DNA from: Caldovatus sediminis
GTDB taxonomy: Bacteria > Pseudomonadota > Alphaproteobacteria > Acetobacterales > Acetobacteraceae
Direction of reading: 5' to 3'
Assembly: GCF_014644455.1 (NCBI RefSeq)
Contig: NZ_BMKS01000013.1
Coordinates: 1-64,000, forward strand
Length of the DNA stretch: 64,000 nucleotides
Shown: positions 34,115-42,894 of the stretch, piece after piece
Numbering within the stretch: position 1 is the stretch's first letter
Layout: every line of letters starts with the position of its first letter
Notes under the pieces: generated by a model
What the model saw: only the letters and a program-made list of their open reading frames with translations
Databases searched by the model: none
Told to the model about the DNA's origin: nothing
Program-made: the position numbers and the translations under genes

Positions 34115-34729
34115 TCAGGTCACGTCGAGGAAGGCGGTCGCCTGGACCGACGGACGGGCCGAGAACGCCTCGTGCCAGGCGGCGAGCGCCGGGCGGCCCG
34201 CCCGCCATTCCAGCGCGGCGAAGCGGAAATCGAGATAGGCGAGCGCGACGCCGATCGCGATCTGCCCGATGGAGAAGGGATCGGCGGCCAGCGCCTCCGC
34301 CTCGGCCTCCATGGCGTCGAGCGCGGCTTTCGTCTTGGCCTCGAGCGCGGCCTCCAGGTCGGCGACGCGGTGCGGCCACTCCCGCGCGCCGCGCCAGAGG
34401 ACGAGGTTGTCGAGCAGCCCGTTGCCGAGCGCGTGGCGCCGCAGCGCCGTCCAGCGCGCCGTCCCCGCCGGCGGGAAGAGCTTCGGCCCGTCGTGCAGGC
34501 TGTCCAGGTACTCGCAGATCACGGCCGAGTCGTAGAGCACGGTGCCGTCCGGCAGCCGCAGCGTCGGGATCTTGCCGAGCGGGTTGTCGCGCATGACCGC
34601 GGCGTTCGTGGTGCGCGCGGAGACGACGACGCGCTCGGTGCGGATGCGCCCGGCCTGGCCGGTCTCGTGCGCCGCCACCATCACCTTGCGGACGAAGGGC
34701 GAGCGCGAGGACCAGTGCAGGACCATCAT
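34115..34729 (-). CDS. Glutathione S-transferase family protein
   Basis: 204 residues. The N-terminal thioredoxin-like domain reads MVLHWSSRSPFVRKVMVAAH (Ser near the active-site position), NPLGKIPTLRLPDGTVLYDS (cis-Pro and the Asp-Ser glutathione contact) and ICEYLDSLH. The C-domain has the conserved AALEWRAGRPALAAWHEAFS helix with SVQATAF. Two ATG codons in a row occur at 34729 and 34726; GGAGG sits about 11 bases upstream. It is first in a two-gene unit with the Bug receptor and divergent from the large enolase-superfamily gene. Confidence 0.87.
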   Translation of the reverse strand: MMVLHWSSRSPFVRKVMVAAHETGQAGRIRTERVVVSARTTNAAVMRDNPLGKIPTLRLPDGTVLYDSAVICEYLDSLHDGPKLFPPAGTARWTALRRHALGNGLLDNLVLWRGAREWPHRVADLEAALEAKTKAALDAMEAEAEALAADPFSIGQIAIGVALAYLDFRFAALEWRAGRPALAAWHEAFSARPSVQATAFLDVT

Positions 34730-34858
34730 CGTGGCGGGGCCTCCGGGGCTGGACATGGCCATACCAGCCGCCCGGCGGGTCCGTCCAGCGCCGCGCCATT
34801 CACGCGGGCCGCGCGCGGTTGTAGGGACTCCCGGGGACGCAGGGCGAGGGAGGCTCGG

Positions 34859-36661
34859 ATGGCGACGCGGACCGCACGGATCGTCGCGGCGACGCCGGTG
34901 CCGGCGCGCGGCGCCCTGGCCGTCGCCGCCTCCGGCGGCGCGGCGGCGGAGGTGGCGCTGCCGGACGCGGCGGACGCGGCGGCGCTGGCGCGCGAGGCCG
35001 CGTCGCTCCCCGGGGCGAGCGCGCTGGAGTCCCCGGCCGAGGGCGCGCTTCGCGGCTGGCTCGCGCGGCCGGCGGGCGAGCGCGCCGGGGCGGGCGCGCT
35101 GCGCGCCGCACGCCACGCCCTGCGCGCCGCGGTGCTCGGCGTGGACGAGGCGGTGGCGCTGGGCGGCGGCATGGCGGCGGCGCCCCCGGCGCTGGAGACC
35201 GATGCCGCGCCGGCCGCCGATCCCGTCGCCGCCTGCCTCGATCCGTCGACGACGCTGGTGGTGGCCGACGCCGCGACCGGCGGGCCGGAGGGACTGCGCG
35301 ACCTGGCCGCGCTCGCGCGCGTGATGGACGTGCGCCTGGCGATCCGGCCGCTGCGCGACGACGCGGCGGAGACCGCGCGCGCCGCGACGCTGGCCGCCGC
35401 GCTCGGCGCCGCGGTGGCGGTGCGGCCGGGCGCCTCGGGCGGCCTGCCCGCGCCCGCCGTGGTGCCGGCGGCCGATCCGCCGCTGGCGCTGCGCGAGGTC
35501 CGCATCCACCGCGTCGCGCTGCCGCTGCGCGAGCTCTACGTCTCCTCGATGTACCTCACCGACCGCCAGGCGCGGACGCTGGTCGAATTGCGCTGCGCCG
35601 ACGGCACGGTGGGCTGGGGCGAGGGGCATGGCGGGCCGGAGGTGGCGGCGCGCGTCGCCGCCCTGGCGCGCGAGTGGCTCGGCCGCGACCTGCTGCGCGA
35701 GCGCGCCGCGCTGCGCCGCCGCTTCGCGCGCATCGGCTTCGAGAACCGCAACGGGCGGAACGGCCTCTCGGCGCTGGCGGCGCTGGAACTCGGCGCCTGG
35801 GACGCGGCGGCGCGGCACCTCGGCCTCCCGCTCGGCGCGCTGCTCGGCGATGCGCGCGCGGACGGCTCGGTCGCGATCGCCTGCGCGCTGCCGGCGGCGG
35901 TGCCGGGCGCCGGGGCGACGCGCGCGGACCTCGCGGCGCACATGGCGGAGACCGCGAACGCCGCGCGCGTGGCCGAGCTCGCCGCCGCATACGCGGCGCG
36001 CTGGGGCGTGACGGCCTTCAAGTACAAGAGCGCGGGGAGCGGCGCCGGGTGGGACCTCGCCGCGCTCGGCGCGCTGCGCGCCCGGCTGGGCCCGGCGGCG
36101 CGGCTGCGCTGCGACCCCAACGCCGCCTACGGCACGGAGGAGGCGCGGCGCCTCTGCCTCGCCGCGGAGCCGCTCGGCCTCGAATACCACGAGGACCCGA
36201 CCGACGGGCTGGAGGGCATGGCGCGGCTCGCGGCGCACATCCGGACGCCGCTCGCCACCAACATGTGCGTCGTCGCGCCGGAGCACCTGGCCGCGGCGGC
36301 GCGGCGCGGGCTGCGGATCACCGTCCTCGGCGACGTCTTCCTCTGGGGCGGCGTCGCGGGGCTGTGCGAGATGGTGCGCGCGGCGCGGCTGCTCGGCGTG
36401 ACGACGCCGGCGATGCACAGCTTCTACGAGACGGCGGTGGTGACGGCGGCGAACGCGCACCTCGCCCTGGCGCTCGGCCTCGACGATCCGCACCCGATGG
36501 ACTGCGGCTGGCCGGGCGTGGCGGAGGATGTCGTGGCGCCGGACGCGCTGCGCATCGAGGGCGGGCGGCTGTTCCGCCCCGCCGGGCCGGGGATCGGCGT
36601 GGTGCCGGAGCCGGACCGCCTCGCCGCGCTGGCGACCGCGGAGCCGGTGGTGATCCGCTGA
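34859..36661 (+). CDS. Enolase-superfamily protein (glucarate-dehydratase-like) with 210-residue N-terminal extension
   Basis: 600 residues, about 200 more than the family norm. From residue 211 (LREVRIHRVALPLRELYVSS) it is a complete enolase-superfamily enzyme: VGWGEGHGGPEVAARVA, the KxK motif VTAFKYKSAG near 388, metal ligands RCDPNAAYG and YHEDPTDG, LATNMCVVAPEHL as in glucarate dehydratases, and PAMHSFYETAVVTAANAH with the acid/base His near 520. Residues 1-210 are Ala-rich yet keep faint superfamily features (RAARHALRAAVLGVDEAVAL; GGPEGLRDLAALARVMDVRL), suggesting a degenerate second enolase-like unit. ATG at 34859 follows GGGAGG; no other plausible start lies near residue 211. It likely dehydrates a sugar acid. 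Confidence 0.82.
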   Translation: MATRTARIVAATPVPARGALAVAASGGAAAEVALPDAADAAALAREAASLPGASALESPAEGALRGWLARPAGERAGAGALRAARHALRAAVLGVDEAVALGGGMAAAPPALETDAAPAADPVAACLDPSTTLVVADAATGGPEGLRDLAALARVMDVRLAIRPLRDDAAETARAATLAAALGAAVAVRPGASGGLPAPAVVPAADPPLALREVRIHRVALPLRELYVSSMYLTDRQARTLVELRCADGTVGWGEGHGGPEVAARVAALAREWLGRDLLRERAALRRRFARIGFENRNGRNGLSALAALELGAWDAAARHLGLPLGALLGDARADGSVAIACALPAAVPGAGATRADLAAHMAETANAARVAELAAAYAARWGVTAFKYKSAGSGAGWDLAALGALRARLGPAARLRCDPNAAYGTEEARRLCLAAEPLGLEYHEDPTDGLEGMARLAAHIRTPLATNMCVVAPEHLAAAARRGLRITVLGDVFLWGGVAGLCEMVRAARLLGVTTPAMHSFYETAVVTAANAHLALALGLDDPHPMDCGWPGVAEDVVAPDALRIEGGRLFRPAGPGIGVVPEPDRLAALATAEPVVIR

Positions 36662-36664
36662 GCC

Positions 36665-37777
36665 TCAGCCCGACCCGGCGAAGCGCGCGAGCACCGCCGG
36701 GTCCGGCTCGAGGCCGAGGCCGGGCGCCTCCGGCACGGCGATGGTGCCGTCGGGGGCCGGGTCGAGCGCGTCGCCGTAGATCGGCAGCTCGGCGTCGAGG
36801 AAGTAGCTCTCCAGCCGCACGTCGGCGCGCCCCCAGGCGGCGATCAGGTGCAGCGTGGCGAGGTAGCCCGGCCCGTAGTAGGGCGAGTGCGGCACCAGCG
36901 TCGCGCCGTGCCGCGCCGCGATCTCCGCCACCGCGCGCATGGCGCTGACGCCGCCGATCTTGGTCACGCTCGGCTGCACGTAGTCCACCGCGCCGGCCGC
37001 CAGCATGCGCGCGAAGTCCTCCGGCTGCCCGGCGTTCTCGCCGGCCGCTGTGGCGAGGCCGCCCTCGGCGCGCACGCGGGCGAGGCCGGCATGGTCCTCC
37101 GGCGGCCAGACCGGCTCCTCCAGCCAGCGCACGCCGAGGCCGTCCACCGCGCGGGCGAAGGCGACGGCGTCGGCCGGGTCGTCCCAGCGGCAGTTGACGT
37201 CGATGGTGATCGCCACCTCCGCGGGCAGGGCGGCGCGGGCCGCGCGCACCATCGGCACCTCGACCTCGTGCAGCTTCACCTCGCGGTAGCCGCGGCGGTA
37301 GGCCTCGGCGGCGTTGCGCCCGACCAGCGCCGCGTCGCCGTAGCGCAGGAGGCTGGCATAGGCGGGAACGCGCGCGAGCGGCCTCGCCTCGCCCGCGAGC
37401 AGCCGGTACAGGGGCTTGCCCGCGAGCTTGCCGGCGATGTCCCACAGCGCGATGTCGATCGCCGAGATGCCGAAGGTGACCGGCCCGTTGCGGCCGAAAT
37501 TGTGCAGCCGGCGGCGCAGCTCGTTCGTCAGCCCGGCGATGTCGCGCGGATCGCGGCCGAGGCAGGCCGGGCCGATCAGCGTCTCGATCGCGGTCCGCGT
37601 GGTGTCCGCCAGGGTGAAGCCGAAGCCCTCGCCCCAGCCGTGCACGCCGGCGTCGGTCTCGACGCGCACGAGCAGCGTGTCGAGGGTGCGCAGGTGCGGG
37701 TTGCCGCCCGCGCCCTCGGGCGCGCCGTAGCGGAAGGGGCTGCGGACGATCGTCGTCGCGACGCGGGTGATCTTCAC
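36665..37777 (-). CDS. Enolase-superfamily protein (mandelate racemase/muconate lactonizing type), paralogue 2
   Basis: 370 residues with a GTG start at 37777 (GAGGAG lies 9-10 bases upstream). Cap domain: LLVRVETDAGVHGWGEGFGF. Barrel: RRGYREVKLHEVEVPM (single Lys), ITIDVNCRW (Asp), RWLEEPVWPPEDHAGLARVR (Glu), ATAAGENAGQ (Glu) and TLVPHSPYYGPGYLATLH (His). It belongs with the gene at 31983 and probably shares chemistry but not substrate. It is the last gene of a minus-strand unit with a type III CoA-transferase and a hydratase, and converges on the 600-residue enolase-type gene with 3 bp between. Confidence 0.88.
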   Translation of the reverse strand: MKITRVATTIVRSPFRYGAPEGAGGNPHLRTLDTLLVRVETDAGVHGWGEGFGFTLADTTRTAIETLIGPACLGRDPRDIAGLTNELRRRLHNFGRNGPVTFGISAIDIALWDIAGKLAGKPLYRLLAGEARPLARVPAYASLLRYGDAALVGRNAAEAYRRGYREVKLHEVEVPMVRAARAALPAEVAITIDVNCRWDDPADAVAFARAVDGLGVRWLEEPVWPPEDHAGLARVRAEGGLATAAGENAGQPEDFARMLAAGAVDYVQPSVTKIGGVSAMRAVAEIAARHGATLVPHSPYYGPGYLATLHLIAAWGRADVRLESYFLDAELPIYGDALDPAPDGTIAVPEAPGLGLEPDPAVLARFAGSG

Positions 37778-37820
37778 AAGCTGGTCTCCTCGGCAAGGGG
37801 CGTCCGGGCGCGGCGGTCCG

Positions 37821-39026
37821 TCACGCGGCTTCGTCCAGGAGCGCGCCCGCCTCGCGCAGGGCCGCGATCTCCTCCTCGGCGATGCCGGCCTCGCGCAGCA
37901 CCGCGGCGCCGTCGGCGCCTAGCCGCGGCGCCGGCCGGCCGGGCGGGGCCTCGCCGCCGGAGAGGCGGTTCGGCGCGCCGATCGCGAAGGTCGGCCCCTC
38001 GGTCGGGTGCTCCTCCTCGCGCACCAGGCCGACGGCGCGCAGGTGCGGGTCGGTCAGCAGCGACTCGATCGTGTTGTAGGGCATCGCCGGCACGTCGAGC
38101 CGGTCGAAGATCTCCAGCCACTCGGCGGTGGTGCGGCCCTTCAGCGCCTCGGCGCGCAGCGCGAAGTACTCCCCGGTGTTCGCCGTGCGCGCCGCGACGG
38201 TGGCGAAGCGCGGGTCGGTCTTCAGCTCCGGCCGCCCGATCGCCTCGAAGAAGGCGTGCGCCTGCGCGTCGGTATTGGCGGAGAGGCAGATGTGGCCGTC
38301 CGCGGTCGGCAGCGGGCGCGCCTCCGGGCTCAGCACGCGGTGGTCGCCGAACGGGCCGATGGCGGGGCGGAAGGACATGGCGCCGAGGTGCTCCATCAGC
38401 ACGTAGGCGGCCATGTTCTCGAACATCGGCACCTCGATCGCCTCGCCGCGGCCGGTCCTCTCGCGGCGGTAGAGGGCGAAGCCGATGAGCTGCGCGGCGA
38501 TCAGCCCGACCGTGTGGTCGGCGATCAGCATCGGCACGTAGCGCGGCGCGCCGGTCGAGGCCTCGAAGCAGGCGGCGACGCCGGAGACGCCCTGGATCAC
38601 CGTGTCGTAGGCCGGGCGCCCCGCATAGGGGCCCTTCGTGCCGAAGCCGACGATCGCGCAGTGGATCAGCCGCGGCGCCGCGGCGGCCAGCGTCTCCGCG
38701 TCCACGCCGAGGCGCCGCTGCGCCTCCGGCCGCACGTTGGTGACGAACACGTCCGCCGTCGCCGCCAGCCGCCGCAGCACGGCGGCGCCGCGCGGATGCT
38801 TGAGGTCGAGGCAGAGCGAGCGCTTGCCGCGGTTGAAGTTGAGGAACTTCCCGGACATCCCCGGCGTGCGCCCCAGGCCGCCGAGGCGGCGCAGCAGGTC
38901 GCCCTCCGGCGGGCTCTCCAGCTTGATCACCTCGGCGCCGTGCTCGGCGAGGACGCCGGTGCAGACCGGGCCGACCACGACCGAGGAGAGGTCGAGCACG
39001 CGCACGCCCGCGAGCGGCCCGCTCAT
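37821..39026 (-). CDS. Type III CoA-transferase (CaiB/BaiF)
   Basis: 401 residues: GVRVLDLSSVVVGPVCTGVL at the N-terminus, EVIKLESPPEGDLLRR, FNRGKRSLCLDLKHPRG and ADVFVTNVRPEAQRRLG. The catalytic Asp would lie in PAYDTVIQGVSG, the position that forms the aspartyl-CoA intermediate in this family. It transfers CoA between dicarboxylates or related acids. The ATG overlaps the stop of the upstream hydratase gene (ATGA at 39026-39023). Pairing with an FAS1/MaoC-like hydratase recalls mesaconyl-CoA C1-C4 transferase plus mesaconyl-C4-CoA hydratase, or the itaconate pathway enzymes. Confidence 0.9.
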   Translation of the reverse strand: MSGPLAGVRVLDLSSVVVGPVCTGVLAEHGAEVIKLESPPEGDLLRRLGGLGRTPGMSGKFLNFNRGKRSLCLDLKHPRGAAVLRRLAATADVFVTNVRPEAQRRLGVDAETLAAAAPRLIHCAIVGFGTKGPYAGRPAYDTVIQGVSGVAACFEASTGAPRYVPMLIADHTVGLIAAQLIGFALYRRERTGRGEAIEVPMFENMAAYVLMEHLGAMSFRPAIGPFGDHRVLSPEARPLPTADGHICLSANTDAQAHAFFEAIGRPELKTDPRFATVAARTANTGEYFALRAEALKGRTTAEWLEIFDRLDVPAMPYNTIESLLTDPHLRAVGLVREEEHPTEGPTFAIGAPNRLSGGEAPPGRPAPRLGADGAAVLREAGIAEEEIAALREAGALLDEAA

Positions 39027-39901
39027 GCCGCGTACTCCGCCTCGAGCCGCAGCGCCGTCGCCCCGGTGTCGTCCTCGACCCAGAGCAGCGCGGCGCCGCG
39101 CGCATCCGGCGCCGTGCCGCAGAGCCGCGCCAGGCGGCCGCAGATCAGCGGCCGCAGGGTGCGCGCGCCGTAGCGCCGCAATGCCTTGGCGCCGGCGTGG
39201 CGCAGCCCGGCCTCGATCAGCATCAGCGTGCTGAGGCCGCCGTTCACGACCAGTCCCGGATAGCCCTCGACCTCGCGCGCGTAGGCCAGGTCGTAATGGA
39301 TGCGGTGGCCGTTGAAGCCGAGGGCGGAGTAGCGGAACAGCATCACCGGGTCGGTCCGGAACTCCTCCTCCCAGGCTGCGTCGGGGCGGTCCTCGACCGT
39401 GGCGCCCGCGCCGGCGGCCCCGCCGCCGGACGCGGCGGCGGCCGCCTCGCGATAGACGATGTCCTGTTCCTCCACCGCGACGACGCCGAGGGGGCCGCGG
39501 ACGGTGTGGCGCACCGTCACGAAGACGAGCCGCCCGCTGCGCCCCTGCTTCGGCGTGATCGCCGCGATCTCCGAGCGGCGGACGAGCGCATCGCCGATCC
39601 GGGGCGGCGCATCGTGGAAGGCGACGCGCCGGCCGGCGAGCATGCGCCGCGGCAGCTCCACGGGCGGCAGGAACTCGCCCTTCAGCGCGACGCCGTCCGG
39701 GCCGAGCCGGCTCTGCGGCGCGGCGTCGTCGAACAGCACCGCGATCCAGTGCGGCGGCACCGGCGTGCCGCGCGCGAGCGGGACGCCCTCGCGGTCGAGC
39801 AGCGCGGCGAGGCGGCGCATGGCGGGGGCGGTCAGCTCGTCCTCCACCTCGCGCGCCCGGCCGATCCAGCCGGCAAGCCCGTCGGTTCCGCCCTCGCTCA
39901 T
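39023..39901 (-). CDS. FAS1-like/MaoC-type dehydratase (mesaconyl-C4-CoA or itaconyl-CoA hydratase-like)
   Basis: 292 residues. The N-half is an FAS1-type dehydratase domain (VPPHWIAVLFDDAAPQSRLG, LPRRMLAGRRVAFHDAPPRI), and the C-half is a hot-dog domain with the hydratase active-site segment RYSALGFNGHRIHYDLAYAR (Asp/His dyad) and VEGYPGLVVNGGLSTLML. This double-hot-dog arrangement is that of the itaconyl-CoA/mesaconyl-C4-CoA hydratases and eukaryotic HTD2. It is followed by, and overlaps, the type III CoA-transferase gene; together they would activate and hydrate an unsaturated dicarboxylate such as mesaconate. The expected lyase (CitE-like) is not in the window. Confidence 0.85.
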   Translation of the reverse strand: MSEGGTDGLAGWIGRAREVEDELTAPAMRRLAALLDREGVPLARGTPVPPHWIAVLFDDAAPQSRLGPDGVALKGEFLPPVELPRRMLAGRRVAFHDAPPRIGDALVRRSEIAAITPKQGRSGRLVFVTVRHTVRGPLGVVAVEEQDIVYREAAAAASGGGAAGAGATVEDRPDAAWEEEFRTDPVMLFRYSALGFNGHRIHYDLAYAREVEGYPGLVVNGGLSTLMLIEAGLRHAGAKALRRYGARTLRPLICGRLARLCGTAPDARGAALLWVEDDTGATALRLEAEYAA

Positions 39902-40075
39902 GCCGTCCCCCGCTGCGCGTCGCGTCGGCCCTCACCATAGCCGGCCCGCCGGTGCCGTCACCTCCCGCCGGCGCCGCCCCGTCTTGCCCTTCCTGGCGGG
40001 ACGTCGGATCGTAGGGGCGCAGCCGGGCGGTCGCCCGACCAAGCGGACGCACCAACCCGGGAGGAGCGCGCAGCC

Positions 40076-40858
40076 ATGACCACCACTTTTCCCCTTCGGA
40101 TCGCCCCGATCCGCGGCTCGGTGAGCGACGCGGAGTGGCAGGCGCGGGTGGACCTCGCCGCCTGCTACCGGCTCTGCGAGCTCTACGGCATGTCGGACAT
40201 GATCTACACCCACATCACGGCGCGCGTGCCCGACAGCCCGGACCACTTCCTGATCAACCCGAACGGCATGCTGTTCGGCGAGATCACCGCCTCGTCGCTG
40301 CTCAAGGTCTCCGTCTCGGGCGACATCCTCTACAGGCCGGACCTCCCCTACGGCCTGCACCCGGCGGGATTCACGATCCACAGCGCGATCTACCGCGCGC
40401 GGCCGGACGTGATGGCGGCGATGCACACCCACACCGTCGCGGGGATGGCGGTGTCCGCGCTGGAATGCGGCCTGCTGCCGCTGACCCAGACGGCGACCCG
40501 CTTCTACGGCCGGATCGCCTACCACGACTTCCGCGGCCCCGAGCGCGACCCGGCGGAGCGCGAGGCGCTGGCGCGGTCGCTCGGCCGCCACAACTACTGC
40601 ATCCTGCGCAACCACGGCCTGCTGACGGTGGGCGAGAGCGTGCCGGAGGCGTTCATCGCCATGTGGGGGCTGGAGCGCGCCTGCCAGGCGCAGCTCGCCG
40701 CGATGGCCTGCAACACGAAGCTGAACATGCCGTCGGAGGAGGTGGTGGCGAAGTCCTGCGCGATGTACGACCCGCCGAACTCGCGCCGCTACGGGCTGCT
40801 CGAATGGCCGGCGCTGCTGCGCAGGCTCGACGCCGCCGATCCCTCCTACCGCGATTGA
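40076..40858 (+). CDS. Class II aldolase/adducin family protein
   Basis: 260 residues. The metal-binding pair HTHTVAGMAV (His-x-His near 120) and the later HNYCILRNHGLLTVGES (His near 180) fit the zinc site of class II aldolases (fuculose-1-phosphate aldolase family). SDMIYTHITARVPD and FLINPNGMLFGEITASSL are the N-terminal family blocks. Members cleave phospho-sugars or decarboxylate sugar acids, while a subset has no known enzymatic role. GGGAGGAG precedes the ATG. It is followed after 8 bp by two Bug receptors and a ThDP enzyme, suggesting one catabolic operon. Confidence 0.88.
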   Translation: MTTTFPLRIAPIRGSVSDAEWQARVDLAACYRLCELYGMSDMIYTHITARVPDSPDHFLINPNGMLFGEITASSLLKVSVSGDILYRPDLPYGLHPAGFTIHSAIYRARPDVMAAMHTHTVAGMAVSALECGLLPLTQTATRFYGRIAYHDFRGPERDPAEREALARSLGRHNYCILRNHGLLTVGESVPEAFIAMWGLERACQAQLAAMACNTKLNMPSEEVVAKSCAMYDPPNSRRYGLLEWPALLRRLDAADPSYRD

Positions 40859-40866
40859 GGTCCCCG

Positions 40867-41856
40867 ATGAAGACCACCCGCCGCAACATCCTCGGTCGGG
40901 CGGCGCTCGGCCTCGTGGCCGCCGGCGTGCCGCTTGCCTCGCACACCGCCAGCGCGAACGAGTCCTGGCCGTCGCGTCCGGTGCGCATCATCGTTCCCTT
41001 CGCCCCGGGCGGGCCGATCGACACCACGGCACGCCTGATCGCCGAGCCGCTGCGCGAGAAGCTCGGCCAGCCCTTCATCGTCGAGACGCGGCCGGGCGCG
41101 GGCGGCAGCCTCGGCGCGCGCACGGTCGCGCAGTCGCCGCCGGACGGCTATGCCTTCCTGCTCACCTCCTCCTCGCTCGCGATCAACCCGGCGATCCATC
41201 CGAACCAGGGCTTCGACCCGATCGCCGACCTCACGCCCGTCAGCCTGGTGACCGAGGTGCCGACGGCGATCGCGGTGCGCGCCGACTCGCGCTTCCGCGG
41301 CCTCGCCGAGGTGCTGGCGGAGGCGCGCGCCCATCCCGGCCGGGTGACCTACGGGAGCAGCGGCGTCGGCTCGAGCAACCACCTCTCCGGCGCGCTGTTC
41401 GCCTCCACCGCGCGGATCGACGTCCTCCACGTGCCCTACCGCGGCGCGGCGGTGGCGATGAACGCGATGTACGCCGGCGACGTGGACATGGTCTTCGCCA
41501 GCACCGTCGAGGTGATGCCGCACTGGCGCGACGGGCGGGTGCGGATTCTCGCGGTGACGACGCCGCGGCGGATCGCGCAGCTTCCCGACGTCCCGGCCGC
41601 GGGGGAGGTGGTGGAGGGCTACCACGCGCCGAACTGGTACGCGATGGCGGGCCCGCGCGGGCTCGACCCCGCGATCGTCGCCCGCTTCGTGCGGGAGCTC
41701 CAGTCCCTGCGCGACCTGCCGCTGGTCCGGGAGCGGTTCCACTCGGTCGGCACCGAGCCGCTGTTCCTCGGGCCGGACGCGCTCGCCGCGCGGCTCGCGG
41801 AGGACGTGCCGAGGTGGCGCCGGGTCGTCGCCGAGGCCGGGATCCGCGCGGAATGA
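40867..41856 (+). CDS. Bug-family solute receptor (tandem copy 1)
   Basis: 329 residues. A Tat-like signal (TTRRNILGRAALGLVAAGVP) precedes WPSRPVRIIVPFAPGGPIDT. Further Bug blocks are GQPFIVETRPGAGGSLGART, RVTYGSSGVGSSNHLSGALF, VPYRGAAVAMNAMYAGDVDM and a C-terminal WRRVVAEAGIRAE. GAGG lies 6 bases before the ATG. Its stop overlaps the start of the next Bug gene (ATGA at 41853-41856), so the two receptors are co-translated; that is unusual, because Bug genes normally occur singly or with TctBA. Confidence 0.93.
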   Translation: MKTTRRNILGRAALGLVAAGVPLASHTASANESWPSRPVRIIVPFAPGGPIDTTARLIAEPLREKLGQPFIVETRPGAGGSLGARTVAQSPPDGYAFLLTSSSLAINPAIHPNQGFDPIADLTPVSLVTEVPTAIAVRADSRFRGLAEVLAEARAHPGRVTYGSSGVGSSNHLSGALFASTARIDVLHVPYRGAAVAMNAMYAGDVDMVFASTVEVMPHWRDGRVRILAVTTPRRIAQLPDVPAAGEVVEGYHAPNWYAMAGPRGLDPAIVARFVRELQSLRDLPLVRERFHSVGTEPLFLGPDALAARLAEDVPRWRRVVAEAGIRAE

Positions 41857-42848
41857 ACCGGATCGTCGTCGGGCGCCGCCGCGCCCTGATCGCGGGCGCC
41901 GCCGCCGTCGCGGCACCCGCTCCGGCGCGGGCCCAGGCCCCGGCGGGGACCGAATGGCCGGCGCGCACCGTGCGCATCATCGTCCCCTTCGGCGCCGGCG
42001 GGCCGAACGACGTGATGGCGCGCATCGTCGCCGAGCGGCTGCGCGAGCGGCTCGGCCAGCCCTTCGTCGTCGAGAACCGGCCGGGCGCCGGCGGCAGCAC
42101 CGGCACGCTCGTCGCCTCGCAGGCGGCGCCGGACGGCTACACCTTCCTCTTCCACAGCTCGGCCGTCACCATCGCGCCGGCGCTGAACCCGCGCCAGGCG
42201 ATCGATCCTCGCCGCGACCTGACGGCGGTGAGCCTGATCACCGACGTGCCGATGACCGTCGCGGCGAAGCCCGGCCGGCCCGGCTTCGGCAGCCTGGCCG
42301 AGGCGATCGCCACCGCGCGCGGCGCGCCGGGGCGCGTCAGCGTCGCGACCGCCGGCGTCGGCAGCGCCAACCACCTCGCGCTCGCCATGCTGGGCGCGCT
42401 GGCGCGGATCGAGACCGTGCACGTGCCCTACCGCAGCACGGCGCAGTCCGTCACCGCGGTGATCTCGGGCGAGGTGGACCTCGCCTTCGCCGGCATCGTC
42501 GAGGCGCTCGGGCACTACCGCGAGGGCCGCGTCCGCCTGCTCGCCGTCACCACCGGCGAGCGGTCGGCGGTGCTGCCGGAGGTGCCGACGATCGGCGAGA
42601 CGGTGCCGGGCTACGCCGTGCCGCTGTGGTTCGCCATGTGGGCGCCGCCGGGCCTGCCGAGGCCGATCCTCGACCGCGTCTCGGCGGAGCTCGCGGCGAT
42701 GCGCGACGTGCCGGCGGTGCGCGACCGTTTCCTCGCCCTGGGCGCGCCGCCGCTGATGACCGCGCCCGAGGCGCTCGCCGCCCGCGCCGCCGAGGAGATG
42801 CCGCGCTGGCAGCGCCTGGTGGCCGAGGCCGGCATCCGGGTCGAATGA
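41853..42848 (+). CDS. Bug-family solute receptor (tandem copy 2)
   Basis: 331 residues. Signal: VGRRRALIAGAAAVAAPAPA ending ARAQ. Then WPARTVRIIVPFGAGGPNDV, GQPFVVENRPGAGGSTGTLV, RVSVATAGVGSANHLALAML, VPYRSTAQSVTAVISGEVDL, and a C-terminal WQRLVAEAGIRVE. It is a diverged paralogue of the overlapping upstream gene, with different residues in the ligand loops, so the pair may bind related but different carboxylates. The downstream ThDP enzyme starts 46 bp later. Confidence 0.93.
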   Translation: MNRIVVGRRRALIAGAAAVAAPAPARAQAPAGTEWPARTVRIIVPFGAGGPNDVMARIVAERLRERLGQPFVVENRPGAGGSTGTLVASQAAPDGYTFLFHSSAVTIAPALNPRQAIDPRRDLTAVSLITDVPMTVAAKPGRPGFGSLAEAIATARGAPGRVSVATAGVGSANHLALAMLGALARIETVHVPYRSTAQSVTAVISGEVDLAFAGIVEALGHYREGRVRLLAVTTGERSAVLPEVPTIGETVPGYAVPLWFAMWAPPGLPRPILDRVSAELAAMRDVPAVRDRFLALGAPPLMTAPEALAARAAEEMPRWQRLVAEAGIRVE

Positions 42849-42894
42849 GCGACTCCCCCGACACCGACGAACCGCGAACCGAAGGGATGCTCCG

